From: Pseudomonas sp. p1(2021b)
GTDB lineage: Bacteria > Pseudomonadota > Gammaproteobacteria > Pseudomonadales > Pseudomonadaceae
DNA length: 64,000 nucleotides
NCBI RefSeq assembly: GCF_020151015.1
Contig: NZ_CP083746.1
Location: forward strand, 248,001-312,000
Direction of reading: 5' to 3'
Shown: positions 43,036 to 54,200 of the stretch, one piece after another
Layout of the letters: each line of letters starts with the position of its first letter
Numbering within the stretch: the first letter of the stretch is position 1
The notes under the pieces: generated by a model
Databases searched by the model: none
What the model saw: only the letters and a program-made list of their open reading frames with translations
What the model was told of the DNA's origin: nothing
Program-made: the position numbers and the translations under genes

Positions 43036-44139
43036 ATGTCCGATACCTTCCTTAATCCGGTCACCACCCAGACCTGGGCCAATGGCCGCCACATCGTGCG
43101 CTGTGTCAAGGTCATCCAGGAGACCTGGGACGTGCGCACCTTCTGCTTCATGGCCGACCAGCCGATCATGTTCTTCTTCAAGCCTGGGCAATTCGTCACC
43201 CTGGAGCTTGAGATCGATGGCAAGCAGGTGATGCGCTCCTACACCATCTCCAGCTCGCCCTCGGTACCCTACAGCTTCTCCATCACCGTCAAGCGCGTGC
43301 CGGGCGGGCAGGTTTCCAACTGGCTGCACGACAACATGCACGAAGGCTTCGAGCTGGCCGTGCACGGGCCGGTGGGCCTGTTCAACGCCATCGACTTCCC
43401 GGCGCCGAAGGTGCTGTACCTCTCCGGTGGTGTCGGGATCACCCCGGTGATGTCCATGGCACGCTGGTTCTACGATACCAACGGCAACGTCGACATGGTC
43501 TTCGTCCACAGCGCCCGCTCGCCGAAGGACATCATCTACCACCGCGAACTGGACCAGATGGCCTCGCGGATTCCCAACTTCAGCCTGCACATCATTTGTG
43601 AGAAGCATGGCCTGGGCGAGCCTTGGTCGGGCTACCGTGGTTACCTGAACCAGCGCCTGATGGAACTGATCGCCCCTGACTATATGGAGCGGGTGGTGTT
43701 CTGCTGCGGCCCGACCCCTTACATGAACGCGGTCAAGCGCATGCTCGAGGCGGTCGGCTTCGACATGCGCAACTATCACGAGGAGTCGTTCGGCGCGACC
43801 CCGCCGGAAGCCAAGGCCGATGCCGTGGAGCATGCCGAGCAGGCTGCCGAGGCCGCCGAGGAAATGGACGCCGCCGACCTCAACCTGGTGGAGTTCGTCG
43901 GCAGCGAGAAGAGCATCCGCATCGCCCCGGGCGAGACCGTGCATGCCGCTGCTGCCAAGGTCGGCCTGATGATTCCGAAGGCGTGCGGCATGGGCATCTG
44001 CGGTACCTGCAAGGTGCTCAAGCTCGGCGGCGAAGTGGAAATGGACCACAACGGTGGCATCACCGAGGACGACGAGGCCGAAGGGTACATCCTGTCGTGC
44101 TGCAGTGTGCCGAAAGGGGATGTGCGGATCGATTACTGA
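43036..44139 (+). CDS. gbcB: Glycine betaine demethylase, ferredoxin-reductase subunit
   Basis: This 367-residue reductase has an FAD domain (VMRSYTISSSP), an NAD domain (KVLYLSGGVGITPVMSMARW; VFCCGPTPYMNAVKRMLE) and a C-terminal plant-type [2Fe-2S] ferredoxin (ACGMGICGTC ... SCCSV). An Ala/Glu-rich linker joins the last two. It transfers electrons from NAD(P)H to GbcA. ATG 43036 has GGAG at 6 bp. Upstream in-frame Mets would add a non-conserved leader. Confidence 0.94.
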   Translation: MSDTFLNPVTTQTWANGRHIVRCVKVIQETWDVRTFCFMADQPIMFFFKPGQFVTLELEIDGKQVMRSYTISSSPSVPYSFSITVKRVPGGQVSNWLHDNMHEGFELAVHGPVGLFNAIDFPAPKVLYLSGGVGITPVMSMARWFYDTNGNVDMVFVHSARSPKDIIYHRELDQMASRIPNFSLHIICEKHGLGEPWSGYRGYLNQRLMELIAPDYMERVVFCCGPTPYMNAVKRMLEAVGFDMRNYHEESFGATPPEAKADAVEHAEQAAEAAEEMDAADLNLVEFVGSEKSIRIAPGETVHAAAAKVGLMIPKACGMGICGTCKVLKLGGEVEMDHNGGITEDDEAEGYILSCCSVPKGDVRIDY

Positions 44140-44152
44140 TCCCGGACACCTC

Positions 44153-44182
44153 AAGGGGCCGCTTAGCGGCCCCTTTGTTTTT
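44153..44182 (+). terminator. Rho-independent terminator of gbcB
   Basis: A 10-bp stem (44153-44162 with 44166-44175, loop TTA) is followed by a T-rich tail, 13 bp after the gbcB stop. Confidence 0.9.
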
Positions 44183-44336
44183 GGGCGCGCTTTCAGACAG
44201 AAGGTTGACCCAGGTCGGAACAACCCTCCAGCACGCCTGTCAATCTAGGCCAAGTCATTGTTTTCCCATATTTAATGGCGAGGCCGCGCGCTTTTCTTTA
44301 TCGTGTGCGCCCTTTGCAACAACCCGAGATAGACGC

Positions 44337-44567
44337 ATGTTGGAAGCTTCCCTGAATCAACTCGAGCAGCTGGTCAACGACCTGATGCAGAAGAACGCTC
44401 AACTCACCGAGCAGAACACCGCCCTCGGCCAGGAACTGGCCCAGGCCAAGGAAGAGAACGAGACCCTGCAGTTGTCGCTGATGGAACAGGAAGAGAAGCA
44501 CGGCGCCACCGCCGCGCGTATCCAGGCCCTGGTTGAGCGCGCAAGCGCCGGTGTCGTCAACGCATGA
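44337..44567 (+). CDS. TIGR02449-type small coiled-coil protein
   Basis: This 76-residue, almost purely alpha-helical protein has heptads (LNQLEQLVNDLMQKNAQLTEQ). It belongs to the TIGR02449 family found before zapA in gammaproteobacteria, and resembles ZapB in size and style. Its stop overlaps the zapA start by 4 bp, so the two are coupled. A cell-division accessory role is likely from the pairing alone. Confidence 0.85.
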   Translation: MLEASLNQLEQLVNDLMQKNAQLTEQNTALGQELAQAKEENETLQLSLMEQEEKHGATAARIQALVERASAGVVNA

Positions 44568-44866
44568 GACTGCAAGCGCAGCCGATCAATGTCGTGTCGA
44601 TCCTTGGCAACGACTATTCGATCAAGGCGCCCCAAGGCCAGGAAGAGACCCTGGCGCAGGCCGTGCGGATGCTCAACGCCTCCCTGGCCGACACCAAGCG
44701 TCAATACCCGACCCTGATCGGTGACAAGCTGCTGGTGCTGGCAGCCCTGAACCTGTGTTCCAGGCAGATCGAACTGCAACGCGAGCACCAACAGACCCTC
44801 GAGCGCACCCAGGCGCAGATCGACGCCACGGTCGATGCGATCGTGCGGACCATCGCTGAACAGTAA
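44564..44866 (+). CDS. zapA: Cell division protein ZapA
   Basis: This 100-residue ZapA starts with the domain QAQPINVVSILGNDYSIKAPQGQEE. A long C-terminal coiled coil (residues ~60-100) follows. ZapA cross-links FtsZ filaments. In Pseudomonas the usual zapA lies upstream of 6S RNA. No 6S RNA gene is evident here, so this may be a second copy. Confidence 0.88.
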   Translation: MRLQAQPINVVSILGNDYSIKAPQGQEETLAQAVRMLNASLADTKRQYPTLIGDKLLVLAALNLCSRQIELQREHQQTLERTQAQIDATVDAIVRTIAEQ

Positions 44867-44880
44867 AAGACGCGCCGCTT

Positions 44881-44904
44881 CCCCGCCCCCATAGAGGGGC
44901 GGGG
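44881..44904. terminator. GC-rich hairpin after zapA
   Basis: CCCCGCCCC (44881-44889) pairs with GGGGCGGGG (44896-44904), 14 bp after the zapA stop. It is strong but lacks a T-run. Confidence 0.55.
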
Positions 44905-44939
44905 CATTGTCCTGGATCACTGGAATAACTGGATACGTA

Positions 44940-44951
44940 AGTGTATACACT
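44940..44951. promoter_or_regulatory. Perfect palindrome AGTGTATACACT before the chemoreceptor
   Basis: This 12-bp perfect palindrome is centred 40 bp before the chemoreceptor ATG. TGTATACA cores are typical operators of GntR-family repressors. No GntR gene is in the window, so the regulator would be encoded elsewhere. Confidence 0.45.
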
Positions 44952-44984
44952 CTTCCCAAAACAATAATTAACGGGGAGCAGGGC

Positions 44985-46922
44985 ATGCGTATCTGGCGGC
45001 GAAGTATCCAATGGCAATTGATTGCGAGCATGGGCGCAGCCCTGCTGGCGAGTATTCTCGTGGTGGTCGCGGTCTATACCGCGGCGGTCAACCGCCTGAC
45101 CGAACGCTACCTGGTCGACACTGCATTGCCGGCCAGTATCGAGGCCATCCGCAACGACATCGAGCGCATGCTTGGCCAACCCCTGGTGGCGGCGGCGGAT
45201 ATCGCCGGCAACACGCTGCTGCGGGATTGGCTGGCAGGCGGCGAAGACCCCGCCCAGGCGCCGCGCTTCCTCGAGTACCTCGAGGCTGCCCGGCAGCGCA
45301 ACCAGGCGTTCACCGCGTTGTTCGCGGCTACCGCGACCAACCACTACTACAACGAAAAAGGCCTGGACCGGACCCTCAGTCGCGATAACCCCAAGGACCA
45401 GTGGTTCTACGGCTATATCGACAGCGGTGCCGAGCGGCTGATCAACATCGATATCGACGGCTCCACCGGCGAGCTTGCCCTGTTCATCGACTATCGCGTG
45501 GAAAAGGACGGCCAACTGGTGGGCATCGCCGGCATGGGCCTGCGCATGACCGAACTCTCCGAGCTCATCCACAATTTCAGCTTCGGCGAACGCGGCCGGG
45601 TGTTGCTGGTGCGCAATGACGGCTTGATCCAGGTCCATCCACAAGCTGAATTCAGCGGCAAGCGACAGCTGGCCGAGCAATTCGGCGATGCAGCGAGCCA
45701 GGCCGTACTGGGTGGCGGTGAAGGGCTGCGCAGCGTGCGCTTCAACCGCGATGGCGAGGACTACCTGGCGTTGGGGCTGCCCCTGCGTGACCTGAACTGG
45801 ACCTTGGTGGCCGAGGTGCCGGAAGCAGAAATCTACGCACAGATGCACGAGGCCGTGTGGTTGACCAGCCTGATCGGTGGTGCGGTGGCGCTGGTTTCGT
45901 TGTTGCTCGTGGTGCTGTTGGCGCGTGGGCTGGTGCGGCCGATCCGCCAGGTGACCTCGGCGCTGGTGCAGATCGGAAGCGGGGCGGGTGACTTGAGTCA
46001 CCGCCTGGACGACACACGTGAAGACGAGCTCGGTGACCTGGCGCGTGGTTTCAACCGCTTCCTCGACAGCCAGCGTGCGTTGATAGGTGAGGTGCTGCGC
46101 ACCACCGAACGTCTGCACCGTTCGGTGGAGCAGGTGACGCAGGTGGTGGACAACACCGCCGACCGCTCCGGCCGGCAGCAGGAAATGACCGAAATGGTCG
46201 CCACTGCCGTGCATGAAATGGGGCTGACCGTACAGGACATCGCCCACAATGCCGGCAACGCCGCCCAGGCATCGCAGTCGGCACGCGACGAGGCGCTGCA
46301 GGCGCGCGAGGTGGTGCATCGCTCCATCCACAACATCGAGGGCATGTCTGGCGAGATCGGGCGTGCGGCCCAGGCGGTGGGCCAGTTGGCCGACGAGGTC
46401 GCCTCCATCGATGAGGTATTGGCGGTGATCCGCAGTATTTCCGAGCAGACTAACCTGCTGGCGCTCAACGCGGCCATCGAGGCAGCCCGGGCCGGTGAGA
46501 TGGGGCGTGGTTTCGCCGTGGTGGCCGATGAGGTGCGTACCCTGGCGCGGCGTACCCAGGTGTCCACCGACGAGGTGCAGCAGATGATCCAGCGCCTCAA
46601 GCAGGGGGCCGGCAGTGCGGTGGCATCGATGCAGGCCGGGCAGCAGGCGACGGGCAGCGGCGTGGAATCCAGCCAGCGTACTGGTGCGTCGTTGGGCGCG
46701 ATCACCGACCAGGTGGAGCACATCAGCGACATGAACCATCAGGTGGCGACGGCGACCGAGGAGCAGTCGGCGGTGACCGAGGAAATCAACCGGACGGTAC
46801 AGGGGATTTCCGACCTGGCCCGGGAGACGGCGGCCGAGGTGCAGGTGTGTCGTGAGCAGTGCCAGGCGTTGCGGGGGTTGGCCGATGACCTGGCGCGGCA
46901 GATGGGCGGGTTCAAGCTTTAG
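44985..46922 (+). CDS. Methyl-accepting chemotaxis protein (McpH-like)
   Basis: This 645-residue transmembrane receptor has TM1 at residues ~10-33, a large periplasmic double-Cache sensor (~34-285), TM2 ([23 protein letters not shown]), a HAMP domain and a cytoplasmic signalling hairpin with tip [20 protein letters not shown]. There is no C-terminal CheR-tethering pentapeptide. Position and architecture match the P. putida KT2440 receptor PP_0320 (McpH), which senses purine intermediates. That ligand assignment is by recalled homology. ATG 44985 has GGGGAG upstream. Confidence 0.9.
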   Translation: MRIWRRSIQWQLIASMGAALLASILVVVAVYTAAVNRLTERYLVDTALPASIEAIRNDIERMLGQPLVAAADIAGNTLLRDWLAGGEDPAQAPRFLEYLEAARQRNQAFTALFAATATNHYYNEKGLDRTLSRDNPKDQWFYGYIDSGAERLINIDIDGSTGELALFIDYRVEKDGQLVGIAGMGLRMTELSELIHNFSFGERGRVLLVRNDGLIQVHPQAEFSGKRQLAEQFGDAASQAVLGGGEGLRSVRFNRDGEDYLALGLPLRDLNWTLVAEVPEAEIYAQMHEAVWLTSLIGGAVALVSLLLVVLLARGLVRPIRQVTSALVQIGSGAGDLSHRLDDTREDELGDLARGFNRFLDSQRALIGEVLRTTERLHRSVEQVTQVVDNTADRSGRQQEMTEMVATAVHEMGLTVQDIAHNAGNAAQASQSARDEALQAREVVHRSIHNIEGMSGEIGRAAQAVGQLADEVASIDEVLAVIRSISEQTNLLALNAAIEAARAGEMGRGFAVVADEVRTLARRTQVSTDEVQQMIQRLKQGAGSAVASMQAGQQATGSGVESSQRTGASLGAITDQVEHISDMNHQVATATEEQSAVTEEINRTVQGISDLARETAAEVQVCREQCQALRGLADDLARQMGGFKL

Positions 46923-46937
46923 ATGGGCGCTGGCTTC

Positions 46938-47026
46938 ATCGCAGGACACGCCCGCTCCCACAGGTTCCGAGCAGACCTCGATGTCGAGATTTGCAGGGCC
47001 TTGTGGGAGCGGGCGTGTCCCGCGAT
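46938..47026. repeat. REP pair 7 (GTGGGAGCGGG family), inverted
   Basis: Two opposed REP units lie between the convergent chemoreceptor and ltaE genes. Confidence 0.85.
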
Positions 47027-47034
47027 GCGCTCGG

Positions 47035-48075
47035 TCAGGCGCCGACGATGGCGCGGATGTCCGCCGCCAGTTCGCGTACCCGCGCTTCCTGGGTATCCCA
47101 CGAGCACATGAACCGCGCGCCACCGCTGCCGATGAAGGTATAGAAGCGCCAGCCCTTGGCCCGCAGTGCCTCCAGCGCGTGTTCCGGCATTTGCAGGAAC
47201 ACGCCGTTGGCCTGCACCGGGAACATCAGTTCCACTCCCGGCAGGTCGCTGACCAGCGAGGCCAGCAGCTGAGCGCACTGGTTGGCGTGGCGGCCATAGC
47301 GCAGCCAGGCGCCATCTTCCAGCAGCCCGACCCAGGGCGCGGACAGGAAACGCATCTTCGACGCCAGCTGGCCCGCCTGCTTGCAGCGGTAGTCGAAGTC
47401 ATCGGCCAGGGCGCGATTGAAGAACAGGATCGCCTCGCCCACCGCCATGCCGTTCTTGGTGCCGCCGAAACACAGCACATCCACACCCGCCTTCCAGGTC
47501 AGCTCCGCAGGCGTGCAGCCCAGGGAGGCGCAGGCATTGGAGAAGCGTGCGCCGTCCATGTGCAGGTTCAGGCCCAGCTCCTTGCAGGTGGCGCTGATCG
47601 CCTTGAGCTCGTCGGGGGTATACACCGTGCCCACTTCGGTGGCCTGGGTGATGGTCACCACGCGCGGCTTGGGATAGTGGATGTCCTGGCGCTTGAGCGC
47701 CACTTCGCGGATCGATTCGGGCGTCAGTTTGCCGTCCACGCTTCGTGCGGTGAGCAATTTGGAGCCGTTGGAGAAGAACTCCGGCGCGCCGCATTCGTCG
47801 GTCTCGACGTGGGCGGTCTCGGAACAGATGACGCTGTGGTAGCTCTGGCACAGGGAGGCCAGGGCCAGGGAGTTGGCGGCGGTGCCGTTGAAGGCGAAGA
47901 ACACTTCGCAATCGGTCTCGAACAGCTCTCGGAAGTATTCGGCGGCGCGCTCGGTCCACTGGTCATCGCCGTAGGCGCGCTCATGGCCCTGGTTGGCCTT
48001 TTCCATTGCAGCCCAGGCTTCGGGGCAGATGCCGGAATAGTTGTCGCTGGCGAATTGTTGGCTGTTATCGGTCAT
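47035..48075 (-). CDS. ltaE: Low-specificity L-threonine aldolase
   Basis: This 346-residue PLP enzyme of the beta-eliminating lyase fold has the PLP lysine in VLCFGGTKNGMAVGEA near residue 205. N-terminal FASDNYSGICPEAW and LHMDGARFSNACASLG are typical. It splits threonine or beta-hydroxy amino acids to glycine and an aldehyde, linking to glycine metabolism next door. ATG 48075 is preferred over a GTG one codon upstream. Confidence 0.93.
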   Translation of the reverse strand: MTDNSQQFASDNYSGICPEAWAAMEKANQGHERAYGDDQWTERAAEYFRELFETDCEVFFAFNGTAANSLALASLCQSYHSVICSETAHVETDECGAPEFFSNGSKLLTARSVDGKLTPESIREVALKRQDIHYPKPRVVTITQATEVGTVYTPDELKAISATCKELGLNLHMDGARFSNACASLGCTPAELTWKAGVDVLCFGGTKNGMAVGEAILFFNRALADDFDYRCKQAGQLASKMRFLSAPWVGLLEDGAWLRYGRHANQCAQLLASLVSDLPGVELMFPVQANGVFLQMPEHALEALRAKGWRFYTFIGSGGARFMCSWDTQEARVRELAADIRAIVGA

Positions 48076-48181
48076 CACAGCTGTCCTTTATACGACATGG
48101 AAGCGCACTCTAAACCATCGATTCAGCGGTTGCCTATACAGGGGGCGCAGCCGCTACGCCCTGTGCTGTTTTTGCGGATCA

Positions 48182-48246
48182 CTTCGCGGGTAAACCCGCT
48201 CCCACGGGGCGGGCGACTCCTTGTGGGAGCGGGTTTACCCGCGAAG
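48182..48246. repeat. REP pair 8 (GGGTTTACCCGC variant), inverted
   Basis: Two opposed REP units lie between divergent ltaE and glyA. They are close to the glyA promoter side rather than at a gene end. Confidence 0.85.
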
Positions 48247-48277
48247 AGGGCTGCGCAGAGGCTTCGCTGAAGCGAAT

Positions 48278-48310
48278 GTCGTAAACGCGCCATTGCAAGG
48301 CGTGCGCAGG
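48278..48310 (+). promoter_or_regulatory. Candidate GbdR-like half-sites upstream of glyA
   Basis: AATGTCGTAAAC, with GTCGTAA at 48278, resembles the cbcX/sdaA boxes. A weaker GGCGTGCGCAGG starts at 48299, 21 bp on. They lie about 100-120 bp before glyA. The support is weak. Confidence 0.3.
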
Positions 48311-48399
48311 CATCTGAGTCGACCGTGCCGGCCATACCATCGCCACAAAGGGCCACAGTGCCTCGAAGACAAGAAATGGCCGCTGCCAGGAGACAAACG

Positions 48400-49653
48400 A
48401 TGTTCAGCAAGCAAGACCAGATCCAGGGTTACGACGACGCACTGCTGGCGGCGATGAATGCCGAAGAGAAGCGCCAGGAAGATCACATCGAGCTGATCGC
48501 CTCGGAGAACTACACCAGCAAGCGCGTCATGCAGGCCCAGGGCAGCGGCCTGACCAACAAGTACGCCGAAGGCTACCCGGGCAAGCGCTACTACGGCGGC
48601 TGCGAGCACGTCGACAAGGTCGAGGCCCTGGCCATCGAGCGCGCCAAGCAGCTGTTCGGCGCCGACTATGCCAACGTCCAGCCGCACTCCGGCTCCTCCG
48701 CCAACAGCGCCGTCTACCTGGCCCTGTTGCAGCCGGGCGACACCATCCTGGGCATGAGCCTGGCCCATGGCGGCCACCTGACCCACGGTGCCAAGGTGTC
48801 GTCCTCGGGCAAGCTGTACAACGCTGTCCAGTACGGCATCGACACCAACACCGGCCTGATCGACTACGACGAAGTCGAGCGCCTGGCCGTCGAGCACAAG
48901 CCGAAGATGATCGTCGCCGGCTTCTCGGCCTACTCCAAGACCCTGGACTTCCCACGCTTCCGCGCCATCGCCGACAAAGTGGGCGCGCTGCTGTTCGTCG
49001 ACATGGCCCACGTGGCTGGCCTGGTTGCCGCTGGCCTGTATCCGAACCCGATCCCGTTCGCCGACGTGGTCACCACCACCACCCACAAGACCCTGCGCGG
49101 TCCGCGTGGCGGCCTGATCCTGGCCAAGTCCAACGAAGAGATCGAGAAGAAGCTCAACGCTGCCGTGTTCCCGGGCGCCCAGGGCGGTCCGCTGATGCAC
49201 GTCATCGCTGCCAAGGCCGTGTGCTTCAAGGAAGCGCTGGAGCCTGAATTCAAGGCTTACCAGAAGCAGGTCATCGACAACGCCCAGGCCATGGCCAAGG
49301 TGTTCATCGATCGCGGCTACGATGTCGTGTCGGGCGGTACCGACAACCACCTGTTCTTGGTCAGCCTGATTCGCCAGGGCCTGACCGGCAAAGACGCCGA
49401 CGCCGCCCTGGGCCGCGCCCATATCACCGTCAACAAGAACGCCGTGCCCAACGACCCGCAGTCGCCGTTCGTCACCTCGGGCCTGCGCATCGGCACCCCA
49501 GCCGTCACCACCCGTGGCTTCAAGGAAGCCCAGTGCGTGGCCCTGGCTGGCTGGATCTGCGATGTGCTGGACAACCTGGGTGATGCCGACGTCGAAGCTG
49601 ACGTTGCCAAGAACGTCGCCGCCCTGTGCGCCGATTTCCCGGTCTACCGCTGA
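48400..49653 (+). CDS. glyA: Serine hydroxymethyltransferase
   Basis: This 417-residue PLP enzyme interconverts glycine plus methylene-THF and serine. N-terminal [21 protein letters not shown] and the PLP lysine in [16 protein letters not shown] (residue ~229) are diagnostic. AGGAG precedes ATG 48400. As the first gene of glyA-soxBDAG-purU it uses the C1 unit released from sarcosine to make serine, which SdaA then degrades. Confidence 0.96.
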   Translation: MFSKQDQIQGYDDALLAAMNAEEKRQEDHIELIASENYTSKRVMQAQGSGLTNKYAEGYPGKRYYGGCEHVDKVEALAIERAKQLFGADYANVQPHSGSSANSAVYLALLQPGDTILGMSLAHGGHLTHGAKVSSSGKLYNAVQYGIDTNTGLIDYDEVERLAVEHKPKMIVAGFSAYSKTLDFPRFRAIADKVGALLFVDMAHVAGLVAAGLYPNPIPFADVVTTTTHKTLRGPRGGLILAKSNEEIEKKLNAAVFPGAQGGPLMHVIAAKAVCFKEALEPEFKAYQKQVIDNAQAMAKVFIDRGYDVVSGGTDNHLFLVSLIRQGLTGKDADAALGRAHITVNKNAVPNDPQSPFVTSGLRIGTPAVTTRGFKEAQCVALAGWICDVLDNLGDADVEADVAKNVAALCADFPVYR

Positions 49654-49668
49654 GTGGAGTAACCAACC

Positions 49669-50919
49669 ATGCAACGCTATTCAGGCTTCGGCCTTTTCAA
49701 ACACTCCCTCAGCCACCACGAGAACTGGCAGCGCATGTGGCGCACGCCGACGCCGAAGAAGGTGTACGACGTGGTCATCGTCGGCGGTGGCGGCCACGGC
49801 CTGGCCACGGCCTACTACCTGGCCAAGGAACACGGCATCACCAATGTCGCAGTGATCGAGAAGGGTTACCTGGGCGGCGGCAACACCGCCCGTAACACCA
49901 CCATCGTGCGTTCCAACTACCTGTGGGACGAGTCGGCCAAACTGTACGAACACGCCATGAAGCTGTGGGAAGGCCTGTCCCAGGACATCAACTACAACGT
50001 GATGTTCTCCCAGCGCGGCGTCTACAACCTGTGCCACACCCTGCAGGACATCCGTGATTCCGAGCGTCGCGTCAACGCCAACCGCCTCAACGGCGTGGAC
50101 GGCGAGCTGCTGAACACCGAGCAGGTGGCTGCAGAGATCCCGTACCTGGATTGCTCGAAGAACACCCGCTACCCGATCCTCGGCGCGACCGTCCAGCGCC
50201 GTGGCGGCGTGGCCCGTCACGATGCCGTGGCCTGGGGCTACGCTCGCGCTGCCGACGCCCTGGGCGTGGACCTGATCCAGCAGACCGAAGTGATCGGCTT
50301 CCGCAAGGAAAACGGCGCAGTGATCGGCGTGGAAACCAACAAGGGTTTCATCGGCGCCAAGCGCGTCGGCGTGGTCACCGCTGGTAACTCCGGCCACATG
50401 GCCAAGCTGGCCGGCTTCCGCCTGCCGCTGGAATCGCACCCGCTGCAGGCCCTGGTATCGGAGCCGATCAAGCCGATCATCGACAGCGTGATCATGTCCA
50501 ACGCCGTGCATGGCTATATCAGCCAGTCCGACAAAGGCGACCTGGTCATCGGCGCCGGTATCGACGGTTGGGTCGGCTATGGCCAGCGCGGTTCGTACCC
50601 GATCATCGAGCACACCATGCAGGCGATCGTCGAGATGTTCCCGATCCTCTCGCGCGTTCGCATGAACCGTCAGTGGGGTGGCATCGTCGATACCTGCCCG
50701 GACGCGTGCCCGATCATCTCCAAGACCCCTGTCAAGAACCTGTTCTTCAACTGCGGCTGGGGTACCGGCGGCTTCAAGGCGACCCCGGGTTCGGGCAACG
50801 TCTTTGCCGCGAGCCTCGCCAAAGGCGAAATGCACCCGCTGGCCAAGCCTTTCTCGATCGATCGCTTCTACACCGGCGCGCTGATCGACGAACACGGCGC
50901 TGCGGCCGTCGCCCACTAA
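49669..50919 (+). CDS. soxB: Sarcosine oxidase beta subunit
   Basis: This 416-residue FAD subunit of heterotetrameric sarcosine oxidase has an N-terminal dinucleotide fold [22 protein letters not shown] (near residue 35), then [18 protein letters not shown] and a C-terminal [16 protein letters not shown]. It oxidises sarcosine to glycine. It lies 15 bp after glyA. Confidence 0.96.
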   Translation: MQRYSGFGLFKHSLSHHENWQRMWRTPTPKKVYDVVIVGGGGHGLATAYYLAKEHGITNVAVIEKGYLGGGNTARNTTIVRSNYLWDESAKLYEHAMKLWEGLSQDINYNVMFSQRGVYNLCHTLQDIRDSERRVNANRLNGVDGELLNTEQVAAEIPYLDCSKNTRYPILGATVQRRGGVARHDAVAWGYARAADALGVDLIQQTEVIGFRKENGAVIGVETNKGFIGAKRVGVVTAGNSGHMAKLAGFRLPLESHPLQALVSEPIKPIIDSVIMSNAVHGYISQSDKGDLVIGAGIDGWVGYGQRGSYPIIEHTMQAIVEMFPILSRVRMNRQWGGIVDTCPDACPIISKTPVKNLFFNCGWGTGGFKATPGSGNVFAASLAKGEMHPLAKPFSIDRFYTGALIDEHGAAAVAH

Positions 50920-50935
50920 TCGGAGACAATTCGTC

Positions 50936-51268
50936 ATGTTGCATATTTTCTGTCCCCACTGCGGCGAGCTGCGCTCCGAAGAAGAGTTCCACTCCTCCGG
51001 CCAGGCTCATATCGCCCGCCCGCTGGACCCTAGCGCCTGCACCGACGAGGAATGGGGTACCTACATGTTCTTCCGCGACAACCTGCGCGGAATCCACCAC
51101 GAACTGTGGGACCACGTCGCCGGCTGCCGCCAGTATTTCAACGTCACGCGTAACACCGAGACCTACGAAATTCTGGAAACCTACAAGATCGGCGAGAAGC
51201 CTCAGGTCACCGCGAACAAGCTGAACCCCGCGCAGTCGGCCGTCAAAGGCCAGGGAGAAAAAGTATGA
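50936..51268 (+). CDS. soxD: Sarcosine oxidase delta subunit
   Basis: This 110-residue zinc-binding subunit starts MLHIFCPHCGELRSEEEFH (C-X2-C plus a later His). YEILETYKIGEKP and the C-terminal tail are typical. Its stop overlaps the soxA ATG by 4 bp. Confidence 0.95.
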   Translation: MLHIFCPHCGELRSEEEFHSSGQAHIARPLDPSACTDEEWGTYMFFRDNLRGIHHELWDHVAGCRQYFNVTRNTETYEILETYKIGEKPQVTANKLNPAQSAVKGQGEKV

Positions 51269-54200
51269 GCCAGGTCTATCGCCTCGCCAGCGGCGGTCGC
51301 ATCGATCGCAGCAAGGTCCTGAACTTCACCTTCAACGGCAAGACCTACCAGGGTTATGCCGGTGACAGCCTGGCTGCTGCCCTGCTGGCCAACGGCGTCG
51401 ATATCGTCGGCCGCAGCTTCAAGTACTCGCGTCCACGCGGCATCGTCGCGGCCGGCCCGGAAGAGCCGAACGCCATCTTGCAGCTGGGTTCGAGCGAAGC
51501 CACCCAGGTGCCGAACGTGCGTGCCACCCAGCAGGCCCTGTACTCGGGCCTGGTCGCCACCAGCACCAACGGCTGGCCGAACGTCAACAATGACGTCATG
51601 GGCATCCTGGGCAAGGTCGGCGGCAGCATGATGCCGCCTGGGTTCTACTACAAGACCTTCATGTACCCCAAGTCGTTCTGGATGACCTACGAGAAGTACA
51701 TCCGTAAGGCGGCAGGCCTCGGCCGTGCACCGCTGCAGAACGACCCGGACAGCTACGACTACATGAACCAGCACTGCGACGTGCTGATCGTCGGTGCAGG
51801 CCCTGCCGGCCTGGCCGCAGCCCTGGCTGCCGGCCGTAGCGGCGCCCGTGTGATCGTTGCCGACGAACAGGAAGAGTTCGGCGGCAGCCTGCTCGACACC
51901 CGCGAAACCCTCGACGGCAAACCCGCCGCGGACTGGGTTGCTGCCGTCGTCGCCGAGCTGCAATCGCTGCCGGAAGTGACCCTGCTGCCTCGCGCCACGG
52001 TCAACGGCTACCACGACCACAACTTCCTGACCATCCATGAGCGCATGACCGACCACCTCGGTGACCGCGCCCCGATCGGCCAGGTCCGTCATCGCGTCCA
52101 CCGCGTGCGTGCCAAGCGTGTCGTGCTGGCCACCGGTACCCACGAGCGTCCGCTGGTGTACGGCAACAACGACGTGCCGGGCAACATGCTCGCCGGCGCC
52201 ATCTCGGTATACGTGCGTCGCTACGGCGTGGCACCGGGCCGCAAGCTGGTGCTGTCGACCAACAACGACCACGCCTACCGCACCGCGCTGGACTGGCACG
52301 ATGCCGGCCTGCAAGTGGTCGCCATCGCCGATGCGCGCCACAACCCACGCGGCTCGCTGGTCGAGGAAGCGCGTGCCAAGGGCATCCGCATCCTGACCTC
52401 CAGCGCCGTGATCGAGGCCAAGGGCACCAAGCATGTGACCGGCGCCCGCGTCGCCGCCATCGACGCCGTTGCCCACAAGGTCACCAGCCCTGGCGAGTGG
52501 CTCGAATGCGACCTGATCGGCTCCTCCGGCGGCTACAGCCCGGTGGTCCACCTGGCATCCCACCTGGGCGGTCGTCCGATCTGGCGTGACGACATCCTCG
52601 GCTTCGTGCCGGGCGATGCCCCGCAAAAACGTGTCTGCGTCGGCGGCGTGAACGGTGTATACCCGCTGGGTGATGCAATTGCCGACGGTTTCGAAGGCGG
52701 CGTCCAGGCAGCGACCGAGGCGGGCTTCAAGGCCACCACCGGCACCCTGCCGAAGGTCGTGGCACGCAAGGAAGAAGCCACCCTGGCGCTGTTCCAGGTA
52801 CCGCACGACAAGGGCACTGCCCGTGCGCCCAAGCAGTTCGTCGACCAGCAGAACGACGTCACTGCTGCCGCCATCGAGCTGGCTACCCGCGAAGGCTTCG
52901 AGTCGGTCGAGCACGTCAAGCGCTATACCGCGCTGGGCTTCGGTACCGACCAGGGCAAACTGGGCAACATCAACGGCCTGGCCATCGCCGCCCGTTCGAT
53001 GGGTATCACCATCCCGCAGATGGGTACCACCATGTTCCGCCCCAACTACACGCCGGTCACCTTCGGTGCCGTAGCAGGTCGCCACTGTGGTCACCTGTTC
53101 GAACCCGTGCGCTTCACCGCGCTGCACGCCTGGCACGTGAAGAACGGCGCCGAGTTCGAAGATGTCGGCCAATGGAAGCGCCCTTGGTACTTCCCGAAAG
53201 CCGGCGAAGACATTCATGCCGCCGTGGAGCGTGAGTGCAAGGCCGTACGTGACAGCGTGGGCCTGCTCGACGCCTCGACCCTGGGCAAGATCGACATCCA
53301 GGGCCCGGATGCGCGTGAGTTCCTCAACCGCGTGTACACCAACGCCTGGACCAAGCTCGACGTGGGCAAGGCCCGTTACGGCCTGATGTGCAAGGAAGAC
53401 GGCATGGTCTTCGACGACGGCGTGACCGCCTGCGTCGGCGACAACCACTTCATCATGACCACCACCACCGGCGGCGCGGCCCGCGTGCTGCAGTGGCTGG
53501 AGCTGTACCACCAGACCGAATGGCCGGACCTGAAGGTGTACTTCACCTCCGTGACCGATCACTGGGCCACCATGACCCTGTCGGGCCCCAACAGCCGCAA
53601 GCTGCTGGCCGAGCTGACCGACATCGACCTGGACAAGGAAGCCTTCCCGTTCATGAGCTGGAAGGAAGGCCTGGTCGGCGGTGTGCCGGCACGGGTGTTC
53701 CGTATTTCCTTCACCGGTGAGCTGTCGTACGAGATCAACGTCCAGGCCAACTACGCCATGGGCGTGCTGGAGCAGATCGTCGAGGCGGGCAAGAAGTACA
53801 ACCTGACCCCGTACGGCACCGAGACCATGCACGTGCTGCGTGCCGAGAAGGGCTTCATCATCGTCGGCCAGGATACCGACGGCTCGATGAACCCGGACGA
53901 CCTCAACATGGGCTGGTGTGTCGGTCGCAACAAGCCGTTCTCCTGGATCGGCGCACGCGGCATGACCCGTTCGGACTGCCTGCGTGAAGATCGCAAGCAA
54001 CTGGTGGGCCTCAAGCCTGTCGACCCGACCAAGTGGCTGCCTGAAGGCGCCCAGCTGGTGTTCGACCCGAACCAGCCGATCCCGATGGACATGGTCGGCC
54101 ACGTCACCTCGAGCTATGCCTCCAACTCCCTGGGCTATTCGTTCGCCATGGGTGTGGTCAAGGGCGGCCTCAAGCGCATGGGCGAGCGTGTCTACTCGCC

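Noticed and set aside
51202..54102. A 966-codon minus-strand open frame opposite soxA
   Set aside because: Same GC-bias shadow; soxA on the plus strand is unmistakable.
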